From Streptomyces globosus (lineage in GTDB: Bacteria > Actinomycetota > Actinomycetes > Streptomycetales > Streptomycetaceae): DNA of 64,000 nucleotides. The position numbers were made by a program, and so were the translations under genes. The stretch lies in NCBI RefSeq assembly GCF_003325375.1, contig NZ_CP030862.1:1305501-1369500 (forward strand), written 5' to 3'. Positions 22,870 to 32,062 of the stretch are shown here, one piece after another. The notes under the pieces are model-generated. The model saw nothing but the letters and a program-made list of their open reading frames with translations. It was not told the origin of the DNA and did no database searches. How positions within the stretch are numbered: the stretch's first letter is position 1; each line of letters starts with the position of its first letter.

Positions 22870-24929
22870 GCGTCCTCCTTGGTGAGGCGGGCCCAGTCGG
22901 TGACGACGGGGACGAGCTCGCAGCGCGCCCACAGCGGCAGCTGGTCGCGGTGGTGGGGCGTGCCGGCCACGCCGTCGGCGCCCAGGGGCACGGCCCAGAG
23001 GCTGTCCTCGCGGCGGCCGAGGTCCCACACGTAGCGGGCGGCCGACGCGCGGCCGCACAGGTCGGTGAAGCCGGGGACGGTGGAGGTGGCGTTGACGCAG
23101 TCGTGGTCGCCGCCGAGGCCCGGCCACTCGGCGTCCGGATCCGGGAGCGCCGACCACGGCGCGAGGCGGTGCACCTCGGACCAGGGCGTCTCGGGCGCGC
23201 CGGCCGCGGCGGTCTCCTCCAGGGCGGCGCGGACGTGCGCGGCCCGGTCCAGGCCGGGGAGCAGCGGCGAGCGCAGCAGGCCCTCCAGGGCGTAGCCGAT
23301 GCGCGGCAGCAGGTACAGCCAGGGGTGGAACACCTCGGGGCCGGACGGCGGCTCCGCCAGGCCCTCCAGGGCGGGGTCGGCGGCGAAGCGGCGTACGACG
23401 GCGGCGCGCAGGGCGGCGAACAGGGTGGCGTCGGTGCTGCCGGCGTCCATGCGCCGGTCCCAGGCCAGCAGCCGGGTCCGCAGCGCCTGCGCCGCGGGGG
23501 AGAGCCCCTCCGGGGCGGGCAGCAGGGCGAGCAGCGGCTCCGCGGAGGCCAGGTACGTATCGGCGTGGACGGCGGCCATGGCCTTCGGGGACCAGTCGGC
23601 CGAGCCGGAGAGCAGCTCGCGGATGCGGTCGGCGCGGTGCGGGGGAGCGAACTCCACGCCGAGCGGCGAGGCGATGCCGCGGGCGTTGGCCATCACGGCG
23701 AAGCCCTGCACCGGCTCGGAAGGGGTCTGCGCCCAGCCCTGCCAGGCGTGGCGGGCGTCCCAGGCGGGCACGGGGCGCAGCCGGTTCGCGGGGTCGCGCA
23801 GCGGGACGGCGCCGGCGACGCGGTGCAGCAGGCCGCCCTCGGAGTCGGCGGCGTGGACGACGTTGACGGGCTCGGCCCAGCCGTCGAGGGCGCGGTCGAT
23901 GTCGGCCACCGTGCGGGCGCGCAGCAGGGCGGGCAGGACGGCGAAGCCGAGGTCGCGGCGGACCCGGGGCGGGTAGCGCAGCGAGAGCGTCTGGCCGGCG
24001 CTCTCCTCGCGGGTGATGACCGGGCCGCGGGCGGTCTCCAGGATTTCGACCTCCACGGGGTCTGCGCCCGCGACGGCGATGGTCTCGGTGTGCCGGTGGA
24101 CGGGCTCCCAGGCGCCGTCGGGCCCCAGCGCCTCGAAGCCGGAGCCGTCGGCTGCCGGGCGTAGCCGCTCCACGTAGAGGTCCTGGTAGTCGGACATCGC
24201 GTTGGTGATGGCCCAGGCGGCGGTGCCGGTGTGGCCGAAGTGGGCGAGGCCGGGGATGCCGGGTACGGCGATGCCGACGACGTCGTACTCCGGGCAGGCC
24301 AGTCGTATCTGCTGGTAGACGCCCGGCTCTTCGATGATCCGGTGCGGGTCGCCGGCGATGATCGCCGAGCCGGCGGCGGTCCGGTCGCCGGGGACCATCC
24401 AGCCGTTGCTGCCGGCGGCGCCGGGGCCGTCGGTGGCGAAGAGGGTGGCGGCCTCGTCGCCCAGGGCGCGGGCGGCTCGCTCGCGCCACAGCTTGGTGGC
24501 GAACCCGGCGAACAGGATGTGCGTGGCGATCCAGATGCCGAGCGGCACCCACGGCTCCCACGGGGCGGGTGTGTGGCCGGTGCGGGCGAAGCGCTCGTCG
24601 CGGGCGGCGCCCCGGGCCAGGCCGTCGTTGACGCCGTCGACGTATGCCCCGACCCAGGCGGCGGTCTCCGGGTCGAGCGCCTCGTGGCAGCGGCGGGCGG
24701 TGTCGTCGAGGCGGCTCTGGCGGGCGAAGCGGTCCCAGGCGAGGGAGTCCGGGCCGAGGATCGCGGCGCCGGCGCCCTGGGAGCGGTGGCGTTCGACCTC
24801 CAGCTGCCAGGCCCGGTCCAGGGCGGTGGCCCGGCCCTGGGCGTAGGCCAGCCGGAGCGGGTCGGGGGCGCGCAGGTGCGGGATACCCCAGTCGTCCCGG
24901 TACAGCTCGAAGTCGTCCGCGTCGCTCAC
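22866..24929 (-). CDS. Penicillin acylase family Ntn-hydrolase, apparently cytoplasmic
   Basis: About 687 aa from GTG 24929, which has GGGGAAG at 8 nt; GTG 24935 and TTG 24947 are alternatives. Family landmarks: WGIPHLRA and QGRATALDRAWQLE in the alpha region, the autoprocessing site with nucleophile S174 in GAAGSNGWMV, and the oxyanion region AWAITNAMSDYQDLYVE. Unlike most penicillin acylases and PvdQ there is no signal peptide. The gene lies behind an iron box and overlaps a siderophore-type acyltransferase. A penicillin amidase gene named desG has been proposed to supply aryl-acyl groups for desferrioxamines; this gene is a plausible relative, but that is inference. Confidence 0.88.
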   Translation of the reverse strand: MSDADDFELYRDDWGIPHLRAPDPLRLAYAQGRATALDRAWQLEVERHRSQGAGAAILGPDSLAWDRFARQSRLDDTARRCHEALDPETAAWVGAYVDGVNDGLARGAARDERFARTGHTPAPWEPWVPLGIWIATHILFAGFATKLWRERAARALGDEAATLFATDGPGAAGSNGWMVPGDRTAAGSAIIAGDPHRIIEEPGVYQQIRLACPEYDVVGIAVPGIPGLAHFGHTGTAAWAITNAMSDYQDLYVERLRPAADGSGFEALGPDGAWEPVHRHTETIAVAGADPVEVEILETARGPVITREESAGQTLSLRYPPRVRRDLGFAVLPALLRARTVADIDRALDGWAEPVNVVHAADSEGGLLHRVAGAVPLRDPANRLRPVPAWDARHAWQGWAQTPSEPVQGFAVMANARGIASPLGVEFAPPHRADRIRELLSGSADWSPKAMAAVHADTYLASAEPLLALLPAPEGLSPAAQALRTRLLAWDRRMDAGSTDATLFAALRAAVVRRFAADPALEGLAEPPSGPEVFHPWLYLLPRIGYALEGLLRSPLLPGLDRAAHVRAALEETAAAGAPETPWSEVHRLAPWSALPDPDAEWPGLGGDHDCVNATSTVPGFTDLCGRASAARYVWDLGRREDSLWAVPLGADGVAGTPHHRDQLPLWARCELVPVVTDWARLTKEDA

Positions 24930-24951
24930 GCTCACACTCTTCCCCAAGGCA

Positions 24952-24970
24952 TTAGGTTAGGCTCGCCTAA
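24952..24970 (-). promoter_or_regulatory. Iron box (DtxR/IdeR/DmdR-type operator)
   Basis: TTAGGTTAGGCTCGCCTAA matches the DtxR-family consensus TWAGGTTAGSCTAACCTWA at 17 of 19 positions. It lies immediately upstream of the acylase gene start on the minus strand, where it would overlap or abut the promoter (possible -10 TACACT at 24975-24970). Repression under iron-replete conditions is expected. Confidence 0.85.
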
Positions 24971-25014
24971 GTGTAGGGGTGCGGGGTGTGGGTGCCGACG
25001 CCCGGGTCGGCCGG

Positions 25015-25515
25015 TCAGGCCCCGGTGGCGCCGTCGATGGCCTCCCGCAGGAGGTCGGCGTGGCCGTTGTGGCGGGCGTACTCGTGGACCATGTGCAGCA
25101 TGATCAGCCGCAGCGAGGCCTCCTGCCCCCAACTGCGCACGAACACCGCGACGTCGAGCGACTCGGCGGCCTCCTCCACGCGCCGCGCGTGCGCGACCTC
25201 CGCGTGCCACGCGGTGAACGCCTCCTCGCGGCCGCAGCCCTCCGGGTCGTAGGCGGCCTGGAAGTCGCCGCTGTCCGACCACAGGTGCGGCACGTCCGCA
25301 CCGCCCAGGGTGCGGCGGAACCAGTGGCGCTCCACCTCGGCCATGTGGCGGACCAGGCCCATCAGCGACAGGGCCGACGGCGGCATCGAACGGCGCCGCA
25401 ACTGCTCGCCGGTGAGGCCCTCGCACTTCAGGGCCAGGGTCGAGCGGTGGTAGTCGAGGTAGACGCGCAGCGTCTCGCGCTCACCGCCGGTCAGGGGCGG
25501 GTCGATGCGTTCCAC
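25015..25515 (-). CDS. DinB/DUF664 family protein
   Basis: 166 aa four-helix-bundle protein of the DinB superfamily. Three metal-ligand-type histidines are in the usual places (LDYHRSTL, LVRHMAEVERHWF, HMVHEYARHNGHADLLRE). Actinobacterial members are often thiol (mycothiol/bacillithiol) transferases or have unknown function. GTG 25515 follows the GNAT gene by 19 bp in the same direction. The iron box separates it from the acylase operon. Confidence 0.83.
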   Translation of the reverse strand: MERIDPPLTGGERETLRVYLDYHRSTLALKCEGLTGEQLRRRSMPPSALSLMGLVRHMAEVERHWFRRTLGGADVPHLWSDSGDFQAAYDPEGCGREEAFTAWHAEVAHARRVEEAAESLDVAVFVRSWGQEASLRLIMLHMVHEYARHNGHADLLREAIDGATGA

Positions 25516-25534
25516 GGGCGGGTGCCGTCCTTTC

Positions 25535-26374
25535 TCACGCCGGGCCGGGGCCGGGACAGGTGCCGGGGGAGGTGCCGGGTCCGGGCTCCCACACGTACGG
25601 AACCGTCGTACCGAGGACGTGGAAGCCCAGCCGCTCCAGGATCGGCCGGCTCTGTGCGGAGGCGTCCACGTGCAGGTACGGGATCCCGCGCGCCGCGGCG
25701 ATCCTGGCCCGGTGGGCCACCAGCAGCCGGTAGACGCCGCGGCCGCGCCATGCGGGCACCGTGCCGCCGCCCCACAGGCCGGCGAAGGGGCTGCCCGGCG
25801 GCATCTCCATCCGCGCGGCGCTCACCGGGACGCCGCCGGCCATCGCCACCACGGCGGCGATCGTCTCCGGCGCCCCGCGCAGCCGCTCGCCCACCAGCTC
25901 CCGGAGGCCGGGCCGGCGCCGGCCGAAGGCCTCCGTGTGGACGCGCTCCAGCAGGCCCGCGCCCGACGCGTCGGCCACCGCGTGCAGCGTGATGCCGTCG
26001 GGCGGCTCCACCGGCAGCGCGGCGAGCTCCTCCGTCCGCCCCACCAGCACCGTCTCGGCCGGCTCGGGGGTGAAGCCCGCGGCGCGCAGCCGTCCCTCCA
26101 GGCCCGCCGGGCGGTCGTGCCGGTACAGCTTCCACTCGAAGCCGCAGCCGCGGCCCGCGAAGTACGCCACCTGCGCCGCGATCGCCTCATCCGCCGTGTG
26201 CTCGTCAAGGTCCGACCAGAGCACCCCGTTCCAGCCGCTGCCGGGCGAGGTCTGCCGGACCACGCGGCCCACCCGCTCGACCCGGCACCGGGGCGTGTCG
26301 GGCGGCGCGCACTCGCGCACATGGCGGTCGTATGCCGCCAGGAGGCGCGCCCGCCCCTCGTGATCGCTTCCCAT
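25535..26374 (-). CDS. GNAT family N-acetyltransferase (279 aa)
   Basis: ATG 26374 chosen; the open frame upstream runs antisense into the divergent cupin gene. C-terminal GNAT fold (about 140-265) with acetyl-CoA loop VPAWRGRGVYRLLVAHRARIAAARG, followed by LHVDASAQSRPILERLGFH. The N-terminal half is an extra domain with YDRHVRECAPPDTPRCRVER. The substrate is not recognisable. It precedes the DinB gene and may share a transcript. Confidence 0.82.
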   Translation of the reverse strand: MGSDHEGRARLLAAYDRHVRECAPPDTPRCRVERVGRVVRQTSPGSGWNGVLWSDLDEHTADEAIAAQVAYFAGRGCGFEWKLYRHDRPAGLEGRLRAAGFTPEPAETVLVGRTEELAALPVEPPDGITLHAVADASGAGLLERVHTEAFGRRRPGLRELVGERLRGAPETIAAVVAMAGGVPVSAARMEMPPGSPFAGLWGGGTVPAWRGRGVYRLLVAHRARIAAARGIPYLHVDASAQSRPILERLGFHVLGTTVPYVWEPGPGTSPGTCPGPGPA

Positions 26375-26429
26375 GGGGGCAGCCGACCACCGGAGCGCCG
26401 GCCCGCGCAACTGCATTAGCCTCACCCCC

Positions 26430-26825
26430 GTGAACGACGTCTGCATCCACACCGGCAAGGCCGCCCCCGACGCCGCTGCCGACCGCGGCTGGCTCCTCGG
26501 GCACTTCAAGGACCCCGGCGATCCGCGCCACAGCGCGGACGTGGAGATCAAGTGGGGCGTCCACCCGAAGGGGGACGCGCGGGCGCAGTGGACGGCGGGG
26601 GAGGAGCGCACCGCCCTGCTGGTCCTGATCAGCGGCCGCTTCCGGATGGAGTTCCCCGACCGTGACGTCGTCCTCGCCGAGCAGGGCGACTACGTGGTGT
26701 GGGGCCGCGGCGTCGACCACTCCTGGTACGCGGAGGAGGAGTCGGTGGTCCTGACGGTGCGCTGGCCGTCCGTCCCCGGCTACCGCGTCGACGAGCCGGC
26801 GGCGCCTGCGGTGCGGCAGGGCTGA
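26430..26825 (+). CDS. Cupin-fold protein (131 aa)
   Basis: Small cytoplasmic protein with a single cupin-like beta barrel: VEIKWGVHPKGDAR, TALLVLISGRFRMEFPD, and LAEQGDYVVWGRGVDHSWYAEEESVVLTVRWPS. Only one clear metal-type histidine (VDHSW), so it may be non-enzymatic. GTG 26430 lies 7 nt after TAGCCT (26417-26422), a leaderless promoter. Function unknown. Confidence 0.75.
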   Translation: MNDVCIHTGKAAPDAAADRGWLLGHFKDPGDPRHSADVEIKWGVHPKGDARAQWTAGEERTALLVLISGRFRMEFPDRDVVLAEQGDYVVWGRGVDHSWYAEEESVVLTVRWPSVPGYRVDEPAAPAVRQG

Positions 26826-26842
26826 CCCCCGGGCCGCGGGCG

Positions 26843-26901
26843 GTGCGCATCTGTGATGATGCACACGAAACGGACCAACGATCACCGATGGCTGCGATCG
26901 T
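26843..26901 (+). promoter_or_regulatory. Inverted repeats upstream of the MMPL gene
   Basis: GTGCGCATC (26843-26851) and GATGCACAC (26858-26866) form a 9-bp dyad with one mismatch; ACGATC (26879-26884) and GATCGT (26896-26901) form a second. They lie 130-190 bp before the start codon and could be regulator sites. No regulator gene is adjacent. Confidence 0.4.
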
Positions 26902-27027
26902 ATGCGTGCGCACCATCCCGGCCGCCCCAGGAGCGACCCTCCCCTCGGCCCGGCCTGCACGCGTTCCAGTGTTCTTCGCATCGGGCTGCCTCCCGGTGAA
27001 GATCCGACCCACCAGGGAGCACGTCCG

Positions 27028-29268
27028 TTGGCAGCAATCGCTCGGTGGTGCATGCGGCACCGGCTGGCCGCCGTCCTGATCTGGCTGCTCGCCCTCGGCG
27101 GGACCGCCGCGGCCGCCGTGACCGCCGGAACGGCCTTCTCCACCGACTACGAGGTCCCCGGCACCGAGTCCAGCCGGGCCCACGCCCTCCTCCGCGAGGG
27201 CTTCCCCGGACAGGGCGGCGACACCGACACCATCGTGTGGCGGACCCCCGCGCACCTGACGGCCCGCTCACCCGGCGTCGAGCAGCGCATGACCCGGGCC
27301 CTCGACACCATCGCCGAGCTGCCGGGCGTCGGCTCGGTCGCCGGACCGTACGGGCCCGGGCCCGAGAGCGCCGCGCAGATCAGCACCGACGGGCGCACCG
27401 CCTACGCCGTGGTGACCTTCGACCGGCAGGCGGACGCCGTCCCCACGGCGCAGGCCGAGGCGGTCGTCGCCGCCGCCAGGAACGCCGCCACCGAGGCGGA
27501 CGGCGTGCAGGTCGAGCTCGGCGGCCGGGCGATCGGCCTGACCGAGGCACCGAAGGCCCACCTCGCCGAGGTCATCGGCGTGGCCGTCGCCGCACTCGTC
27601 CTCTTCCTCGCCTTCGGCTCGCTCGCGGCCAGCCTGCTGCCCATCGCGACGGCCCTCGTCTCCGTCGGCACCGCCTACTTCGGCATCAGCCTGCTCGGGC
27701 ACGCCATGGCCGTCGCCGACTTCGCCCCCATGCTCGGCACCCTCGTCGGACTGGGCGTCGGCATCGACTACGCGCTGTTCATCGTCACCCGGCACCGCAA
27801 GGCCCTGCGGCGCGGCATGGGCGTGGCCGAGGCCGCCGAGCAGGCCGTCGCCACCACCGGCAGGGCCGTCGTCTTCGCCGGCGCCACCGTCTGCATCGCC
27901 CTGCTCGGCATGCTGGTCCTGCGGCTGAGCTTCCTGAACGGCGTCGCGATAGCCGCCTCGCTGACCGTCGTCCTCACCGTCGCCGCTTCGGTTACCCTGC
28001 TGCCGGCCCTCCTCTCGTACATCGGGATGAGCGCCCTCTCGCGGCGCGAGCGCCGCCGCCTCGCCGCCGACGGCCCGCAGCCGGAGCTGCCCACCGGGTT
28101 CGCCGCCCGCTGGTCCGCCTTCGTCGAGCGGCACCCCAAGAAGCTCGGCCTCCTGGCCGCCGCCGCCATGGCGGTGCTCGCCCTTCCGACGCTCTCCCTC
28201 CACCTGGGCACCTCGGACCAGGGCAACAACCCCGCGACCAGCACCACCCGGCAGGCCTACGACCTGCTTGCCGACGGCTTCGGACCCGGCGTCAACGGCC
28301 CCCTCACCGTCGTCGCCCGCCTCGACGGCGCCGGCGACCGGATCGCCGCCGAGCGCCTGGCCGAGGCGCTGCGCGGCGCCGAGGGCGTCGCCTCCGCCGG
28401 CCCCGCCGTCCTCAACCGCAGCGGCGACACCGCCGTGGTCACCGTCGTACCCGAGTCGGCACCGCAGTCCCGGGCCACCAGCGACCTCGTCGCCCACCTG
28501 CGCGAGGACGTCGTCCCCGCCGCCCGCGAGGGCACCGGCATGGAGGTCCACGTCGGCGGCGTGACGGCCGGATACGACGACTTCGCGGACGTCATCGTCG
28601 GCAAGCTCCCCCTCTTCGTCGGCGTCGTCATCGCCCTCGGGTGCGTCCTGCTCCTGCTCGCCTTCCGGTCCATAGGCATCCCCCTCAAGGCCGCGGCCAT
28701 GAACGTCGCCGCGGTCGCCTCCTCCTTCGGTGTCGTCGTCGCGATCTTCCAGTGGGGCTGGGGCAGCGAGCTGATGGGGCTGGGCAGCGCCGGCCCGATC
28801 GAACCCTTCCTCCCCGTGATCATGGTGTCGGTCCTCTTCGGGCTCTCGATGGACTACCAGGTCTTCCTCGTCAGCCGGATGTACGAGGAGTGGCTGGAGA
28901 CCGGCGACAACCGGCGGGCCGTCCGCGTCGGCCTCGCCGAGACCAGCCGCGTGATCAACTCGGCCGCCGTCATCATGATCTCGGTGTTCCTGGCCTTCGT
29001 GCTCAGCGGCGACCGGATCATCGCCATGTTCGGCATCGCCCTCGCCGCGGCCGTCGCCCTCGACGCCTTCGTCCTGCGCACCCTCCTCGTCCCCGCGCTC
29101 ATGCACCTGCTCGGCGGCGCGAACTGGTGGCTGCCGGCCTGGCTGGAGCGCCGCCTCCCGCGCATCAGCATCGAGCCGCCGGAGACCGCCCCCGCCGCGG
29201 CCCTCCCCGCCCAGCGCACTGCCGCCCCGGCCCAGGACGACGCCGAACCCGCCGCCCCCTCCCACTGA
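27028..29268 (+). CDS. MMPL family (RND-type) membrane transporter
   Basis: 746 aa with the 12-helix layout of mycobacterial MmpL-like proteins: helix 1 at residues about 10-30, an extracellular domain, five helices (about 185-350), a second helix at about 370-390, a second extracellular domain and a last helical block (about 525-700). GVGIDYALFIVTRHRKAL and FGLSMDYQVFLVSRMYEEW are the family's Asp-Tyr proton-relay motifs. Members export lipids or small molecules. TTG 27028 is preceded by AGGGAG at 8 nt; an upstream ATG would add a Pro/Arg-rich segment without membrane character. The C-terminal tail is Ala/Pro rich. Confidence 0.92.
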   Translation: MAAIARWCMRHRLAAVLIWLLALGGTAAAAVTAGTAFSTDYEVPGTESSRAHALLREGFPGQGGDTDTIVWRTPAHLTARSPGVEQRMTRALDTIAELPGVGSVAGPYGPGPESAAQISTDGRTAYAVVTFDRQADAVPTAQAEAVVAAARNAATEADGVQVELGGRAIGLTEAPKAHLAEVIGVAVAALVLFLAFGSLAASLLPIATALVSVGTAYFGISLLGHAMAVADFAPMLGTLVGLGVGIDYALFIVTRHRKALRRGMGVAEAAEQAVATTGRAVVFAGATVCIALLGMLVLRLSFLNGVAIAASLTVVLTVAASVTLLPALLSYIGMSALSRRERRRLAADGPQPELPTGFAARWSAFVERHPKKLGLLAAAAMAVLALPTLSLHLGTSDQGNNPATSTTRQAYDLLADGFGPGVNGPLTVVARLDGAGDRIAAERLAEALRGAEGVASAGPAVLNRSGDTAVVTVVPESAPQSRATSDLVAHLREDVVPAAREGTGMEVHVGGVTAGYDDFADVIVGKLPLFVGVVIALGCVLLLLAFRSIGIPLKAAAMNVAAVASSFGVVVAIFQWGWGSELMGLGSAGPIEPFLPVIMVSVLFGLSMDYQVFLVSRMYEEWLETGDNRRAVRVGLAETSRVINSAAVIMISVFLAFVLSGDRIIAMFGIALAAAVALDAFVLRTLLVPALMHLLGGANWWLPAWLERRLPRISIEPPETAPAAALPAQRTAAPAQDDAEPAAPSH

Positions 29269-29390
29269 CCCCTTTCCTGCCCCTACGCCGCCGCGCCAGG
29301 CCGGCGCCCCTCCCGGGCCGCCCGCAGTGCGTCCGGCGGCTGCGGGCGAGGCAGGCGGCCCTCCGCCCCACCTGCTGCGGCTGCCGGGCC

Positions 29391-29573
29391 TCACTCAGCC
29401 GGGGAAGCCTGATCCCCGCGGCGTATGAGGACCCTCCCGGATTCCAGGTCTATCGGCCCGCGCCCCGGATCACCGTCCGTGACGTCCGTCCGGGACAGCT
29501 CCAGCCGCTTGCGCTCCTCGTCCGTGTGCCTGCGCCCCGGGTTGAACAGCTCCTCGATCAGGTTGAACACCAC
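29391..29573 (-). CDS. Small conserved protein (DUF6191-like, 60 aa)
   Basis: Sequence VFNLIEELFNPGRRHTDEER followed by an acidic/GRGPIDLESG segment matches short Streptomyces proteins I know as DUF6191. It has an amphipathic N-terminal helix and is otherwise hydrophilic. Of two adjacent GTG codons, 29573 is chosen; GGAAGG lies 9 nt upstream. It is 36 bp after the sugar dehydrogenase stop, so it is probably co-transcribed. Function unknown. Confidence 0.75.
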   Translation of the reverse strand: MVFNLIEELFNPGRRHTDEERKRLELSRTDVTDGDPGRGPIDLESGRVLIRRGDQASPAE

Positions 29574-29609
29574 GCCACCGCGCCTTCCGCCCCGCCCGGG
29601 GCCCACCGG

Positions 29610-30836
29610 TCACCGGACCGTCAGGGTCAGGATCCTGTCGTCGCCCGCCTCGGGGGATCCGCGGCGGTCCGTCTCGCTCGTCACCAGCAGCAGCCTGTCC
29701 CCGCCGAGGGCCACCACCGACCGCAGCCGGCCGTACCTGCCCTCCAGGAACGCCTCGGGGTCGGCCGCGGGTCTGTCCCCGGCCAGCGGGATCCGCCACA
29801 GCCGCTCGCCCTTCAGCCCGGCCATCCACACCGAGCCCTGGGCGACGGCGATGCCGCTGGGGGAGGCCTCGTCCGGCCGCCACACGGCGACCGGGTCGCG
29901 CATGCCCGCCAGACCCGCCTTGCCCTCCGCCTGCGGCCAGCCGTAGTTGGCACCCGGCTCGATCAGATTCAGCTCGTCCCACGTGTTCTGGCCGAACTCC
30001 GCCGCCCACAGCCGCTTGTCCTGGTCCCAGGCGAGGCCCTGCACATTGCGGTGCCCGTAGGAGTAGACGACCGAGTCGGGCTCGGGATTGCCGTGCACCG
30101 GCTGACCGTCCGGCGTCATCCGCAGGATCTTGCCGCCGAGCGACTTCCTGTCCTGCGCGAGGCCCGTGTCGCCCGTCTCACCCGTCCCCGCGTAGAGCAT
30201 GCGGTCCGGGCCGAACGCGATCCGGCCGCCGTTGTGCACGACCCCCTTCGGAATGCCCCGCAGCACCGTGTCCGGCGCGCCGAGCTGCTGGCCCGGCTCG
30301 CGCTTTTCGTCATAGCGCATGCGGGCGATGCGGTTGTCGGACTCCGTCGTGAAGTAGGCGTACACCATCCGGTCGGACGCGAACGACGGGGACAGGGCCA
30401 GCCCCAGCAGCCCGCCCTCGCCGCCCGGCGCGACGCCCGGCACCCTCCCGACGACCACCGCCTTCCCCGACGCGGCCGCGACCCGGCTGATCGTGCCCTT
30501 GTCCCGGGAGGCCACCAGCAGGTCCCCCTCGGGCAGCGGGGCCACGCCCCACGGCGACTCCAGGTCCCGCGCCACCTCCCCGGTGACCTCCACGGAGCCC
30601 TTCGCCGGCGCCGCGGACGCTGCCGCCGCCGACGCCTGGGCCGATCCGCTGGGGGCCCCGCGCGGCGGTGACGCGCCCGTGGATCCCGCCGGCCCGCCCT
30701 CCGGCGAGCACCCCGCCAGCAGCGCCCCGCACCCCGCGAGCGCCACGGCGGCCAGCACGCCGCGCACCCGCCCGTACTCCGCAGGCCGGCCCGCGCCCGC
30801 CCCGCCGAACCGCCGCCCCGTCCGCACTCCCCGCAT
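29610..30836 (-). CDS. PQQ-type glucose/sorbosone dehydrogenase family lipoprotein
   Basis: 408 aa. ATG 30836 with site GGAGGGGAG. Lipoprotein signal with lipobox LAGC (C43), then a Ser/Ala-rich linker (about 45-85), then a six-bladed propeller with family motifs GLLGLALSP, VHNGGRIAFGPDRMLYAGTGETG, HRNVQGLAWD, AAEFGQNTWDELNLIEPGANYGWP. Such proteins oxidise aldose sugars with PQQ as cofactor, but many Streptomyces members have no known substrate. The protein would be anchored outside the membrane. Confidence 0.9.
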   Translation of the reverse strand: MRGVRTGRRFGGAGAGRPAEYGRVRGVLAAVALAGCGALLAGCSPEGGPAGSTGASPPRGAPSGSAQASAAAASAAPAKGSVEVTGEVARDLESPWGVAPLPEGDLLVASRDKGTISRVAAASGKAVVVGRVPGVAPGGEGGLLGLALSPSFASDRMVYAYFTTESDNRIARMRYDEKREPGQQLGAPDTVLRGIPKGVVHNGGRIAFGPDRMLYAGTGETGDTGLAQDRKSLGGKILRMTPDGQPVHGNPEPDSVVYSYGHRNVQGLAWDQDKRLWAAEFGQNTWDELNLIEPGANYGWPQAEGKAGLAGMRDPVAVWRPDEASPSGIAVAQGSVWMAGLKGERLWRIPLAGDRPAADPEAFLEGRYGRLRSVVALGGDRLLLVTSETDRRGSPEAGDDRILTLTVR

Positions 30837-30982
30837 GGCCCTGCTCCCCTCCGGTCCCGCGACCGCCCGACGCGATCGTGCCCGTCACCTGTCCAACCAC
30901 TCGGACTCCCCCCGAAGTTCCACCAGTCGTACACCCGATCGAGTGGTCCTGGGTCGGCTCCCCGGCCGGGCACCTCCGGAGG

Positions 30983-31990
30983 TCAGTCCCAGGACCCCAC
31001 GGCCGCCGGCAGCGCCGCGATCTCCGCCAGGTCGCCCGGCGTCAGCCGCAGCCCCGCCGCCCCCGCGTTCTCCGCCGCCCAGCCCGCCCGGTCCGCGCCC
31101 GGCACGGGCACCACCTGCGGCCCCTGCGCCAGCACCCACGCAAGCGCCACCTGCGCCGCCGTCACCTGCGGACCGTGCCGCCGGGCCACCCGGCGCAGCC
31201 CCGCGACCAGCACCTGGTTCGTCGCCATCGCCTCCGCCGTGAACCGCGGGTGCCGGGCCCGGACGTCCTCCCACTCGAAACCCTGCCCCGGGGTCAGCGT
31301 CCCCGTCAGGAACCCGCTGCCCAGCGGCATCGCCGCGAGGAACCCCACCCCGCGCGCCGCGCACCACGGCAGCAGCCGCCGCAGCGCCTCCTGCGACCAC
31401 ACCGACAGCTCGGCCTCCACCGCGCTCACCGGGAACACCTGCTGGACGCGGTCCAGGTGCCGCAGCAGGGCCCCGTACGCCGGGTCCCCGCGGCGCCCCG
31501 CGCCCGGGCCGGCGCCCGCGCCGAGAGCGCAGAACCCCAGCGCGCGCACCTTCCCCGCGCCCACCAGCTCGGCCATTGCGCCCCAGGTCTCCTCCACCGG
31601 GACCTCCGGGTCCACCCGGTGCAGCTGGTAGAGGTCGATGACGTCGGTGCGCAGCCGGCGCAGCGAGGCGTCGCAGGCCCGCCTGAGGTACTCCGGCCGC
31701 CCGCACGCCACCACGTGCTGCTCGCCCGCGCGCAGCCCCACCTTGGCGGACACGAACGCCTCCGCCCGCCGCTCGCGCAGCACCCTGCCGAGGAGCAGCT
31801 CGTTCGTGAACGGCCCGTACACGTCGGCCGTGTCGAGCAGGGTGCAGCCGAGGTCGAGCGCCGTGTGCACCGCCGCCAGCGACTCCTCGCCGCGCCGCCG
31901 CGAGGGCGCGTAGGCCCAGCTCATCGGCATGCACCCGAGTCCGACGGCGCCCACCGCCAGCGCCCCCGCCCCGATCGACCTGCGCTCCAC
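30983..31990 (-). CDS. Aldo/keto reductase
   Basis: 335 aa NADPH-dependent TIM-barrel oxidoreductase. GTG 31990 is preceded by GGAGGGGG. Catalytic landmarks: LLDTADVYGPFTNE (Asp, Tyr), the Lys in AFVSAKVGLRAG, and LYQLHRVDPEVPVEETWGAM (His). The C-terminal VPVPGADRAGWAAENAGAAGL is the usual cofactor region. It diverges from the 2-hydroxyacid dehydrogenase gene. The in-frame extension upstream is antisense to that gene and is not part of it. Confidence 0.92.
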   Translation of the reverse strand: MERRSIGAGALAVGAVGLGCMPMSWAYAPSRRRGEESLAAVHTALDLGCTLLDTADVYGPFTNELLLGRVLRERRAEAFVSAKVGLRAGEQHVVACGRPEYLRRACDASLRRLRTDVIDLYQLHRVDPEVPVEETWGAMAELVGAGKVRALGFCALGAGAGPGAGRRGDPAYGALLRHLDRVQQVFPVSAVEAELSVWSQEALRRLLPWCAARGVGFLAAMPLGSGFLTGTLTPGQGFEWEDVRARHPRFTAEAMATNQVLVAGLRRVARRHGPQVTAAQVALAWVLAQGPQVVPVPGADRAGWAAENAGAAGLRLTPGDLAEIAALPAAVGSWD

Positions 31991-32062
31991 CCGTGCGTCC
32001 CCCTCCGCGTCCGCCAACAACCTAACGGCTTGATCGCGATCCCTTGGCATAGCCTCGTGATC

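Noticed and set aside
22258..24561. A 767-residue minus-strand frame as one protein
   Set aside because: The acylase is read in another frame down to 22866; only the GNAT part from ATG 22869 is genuine.
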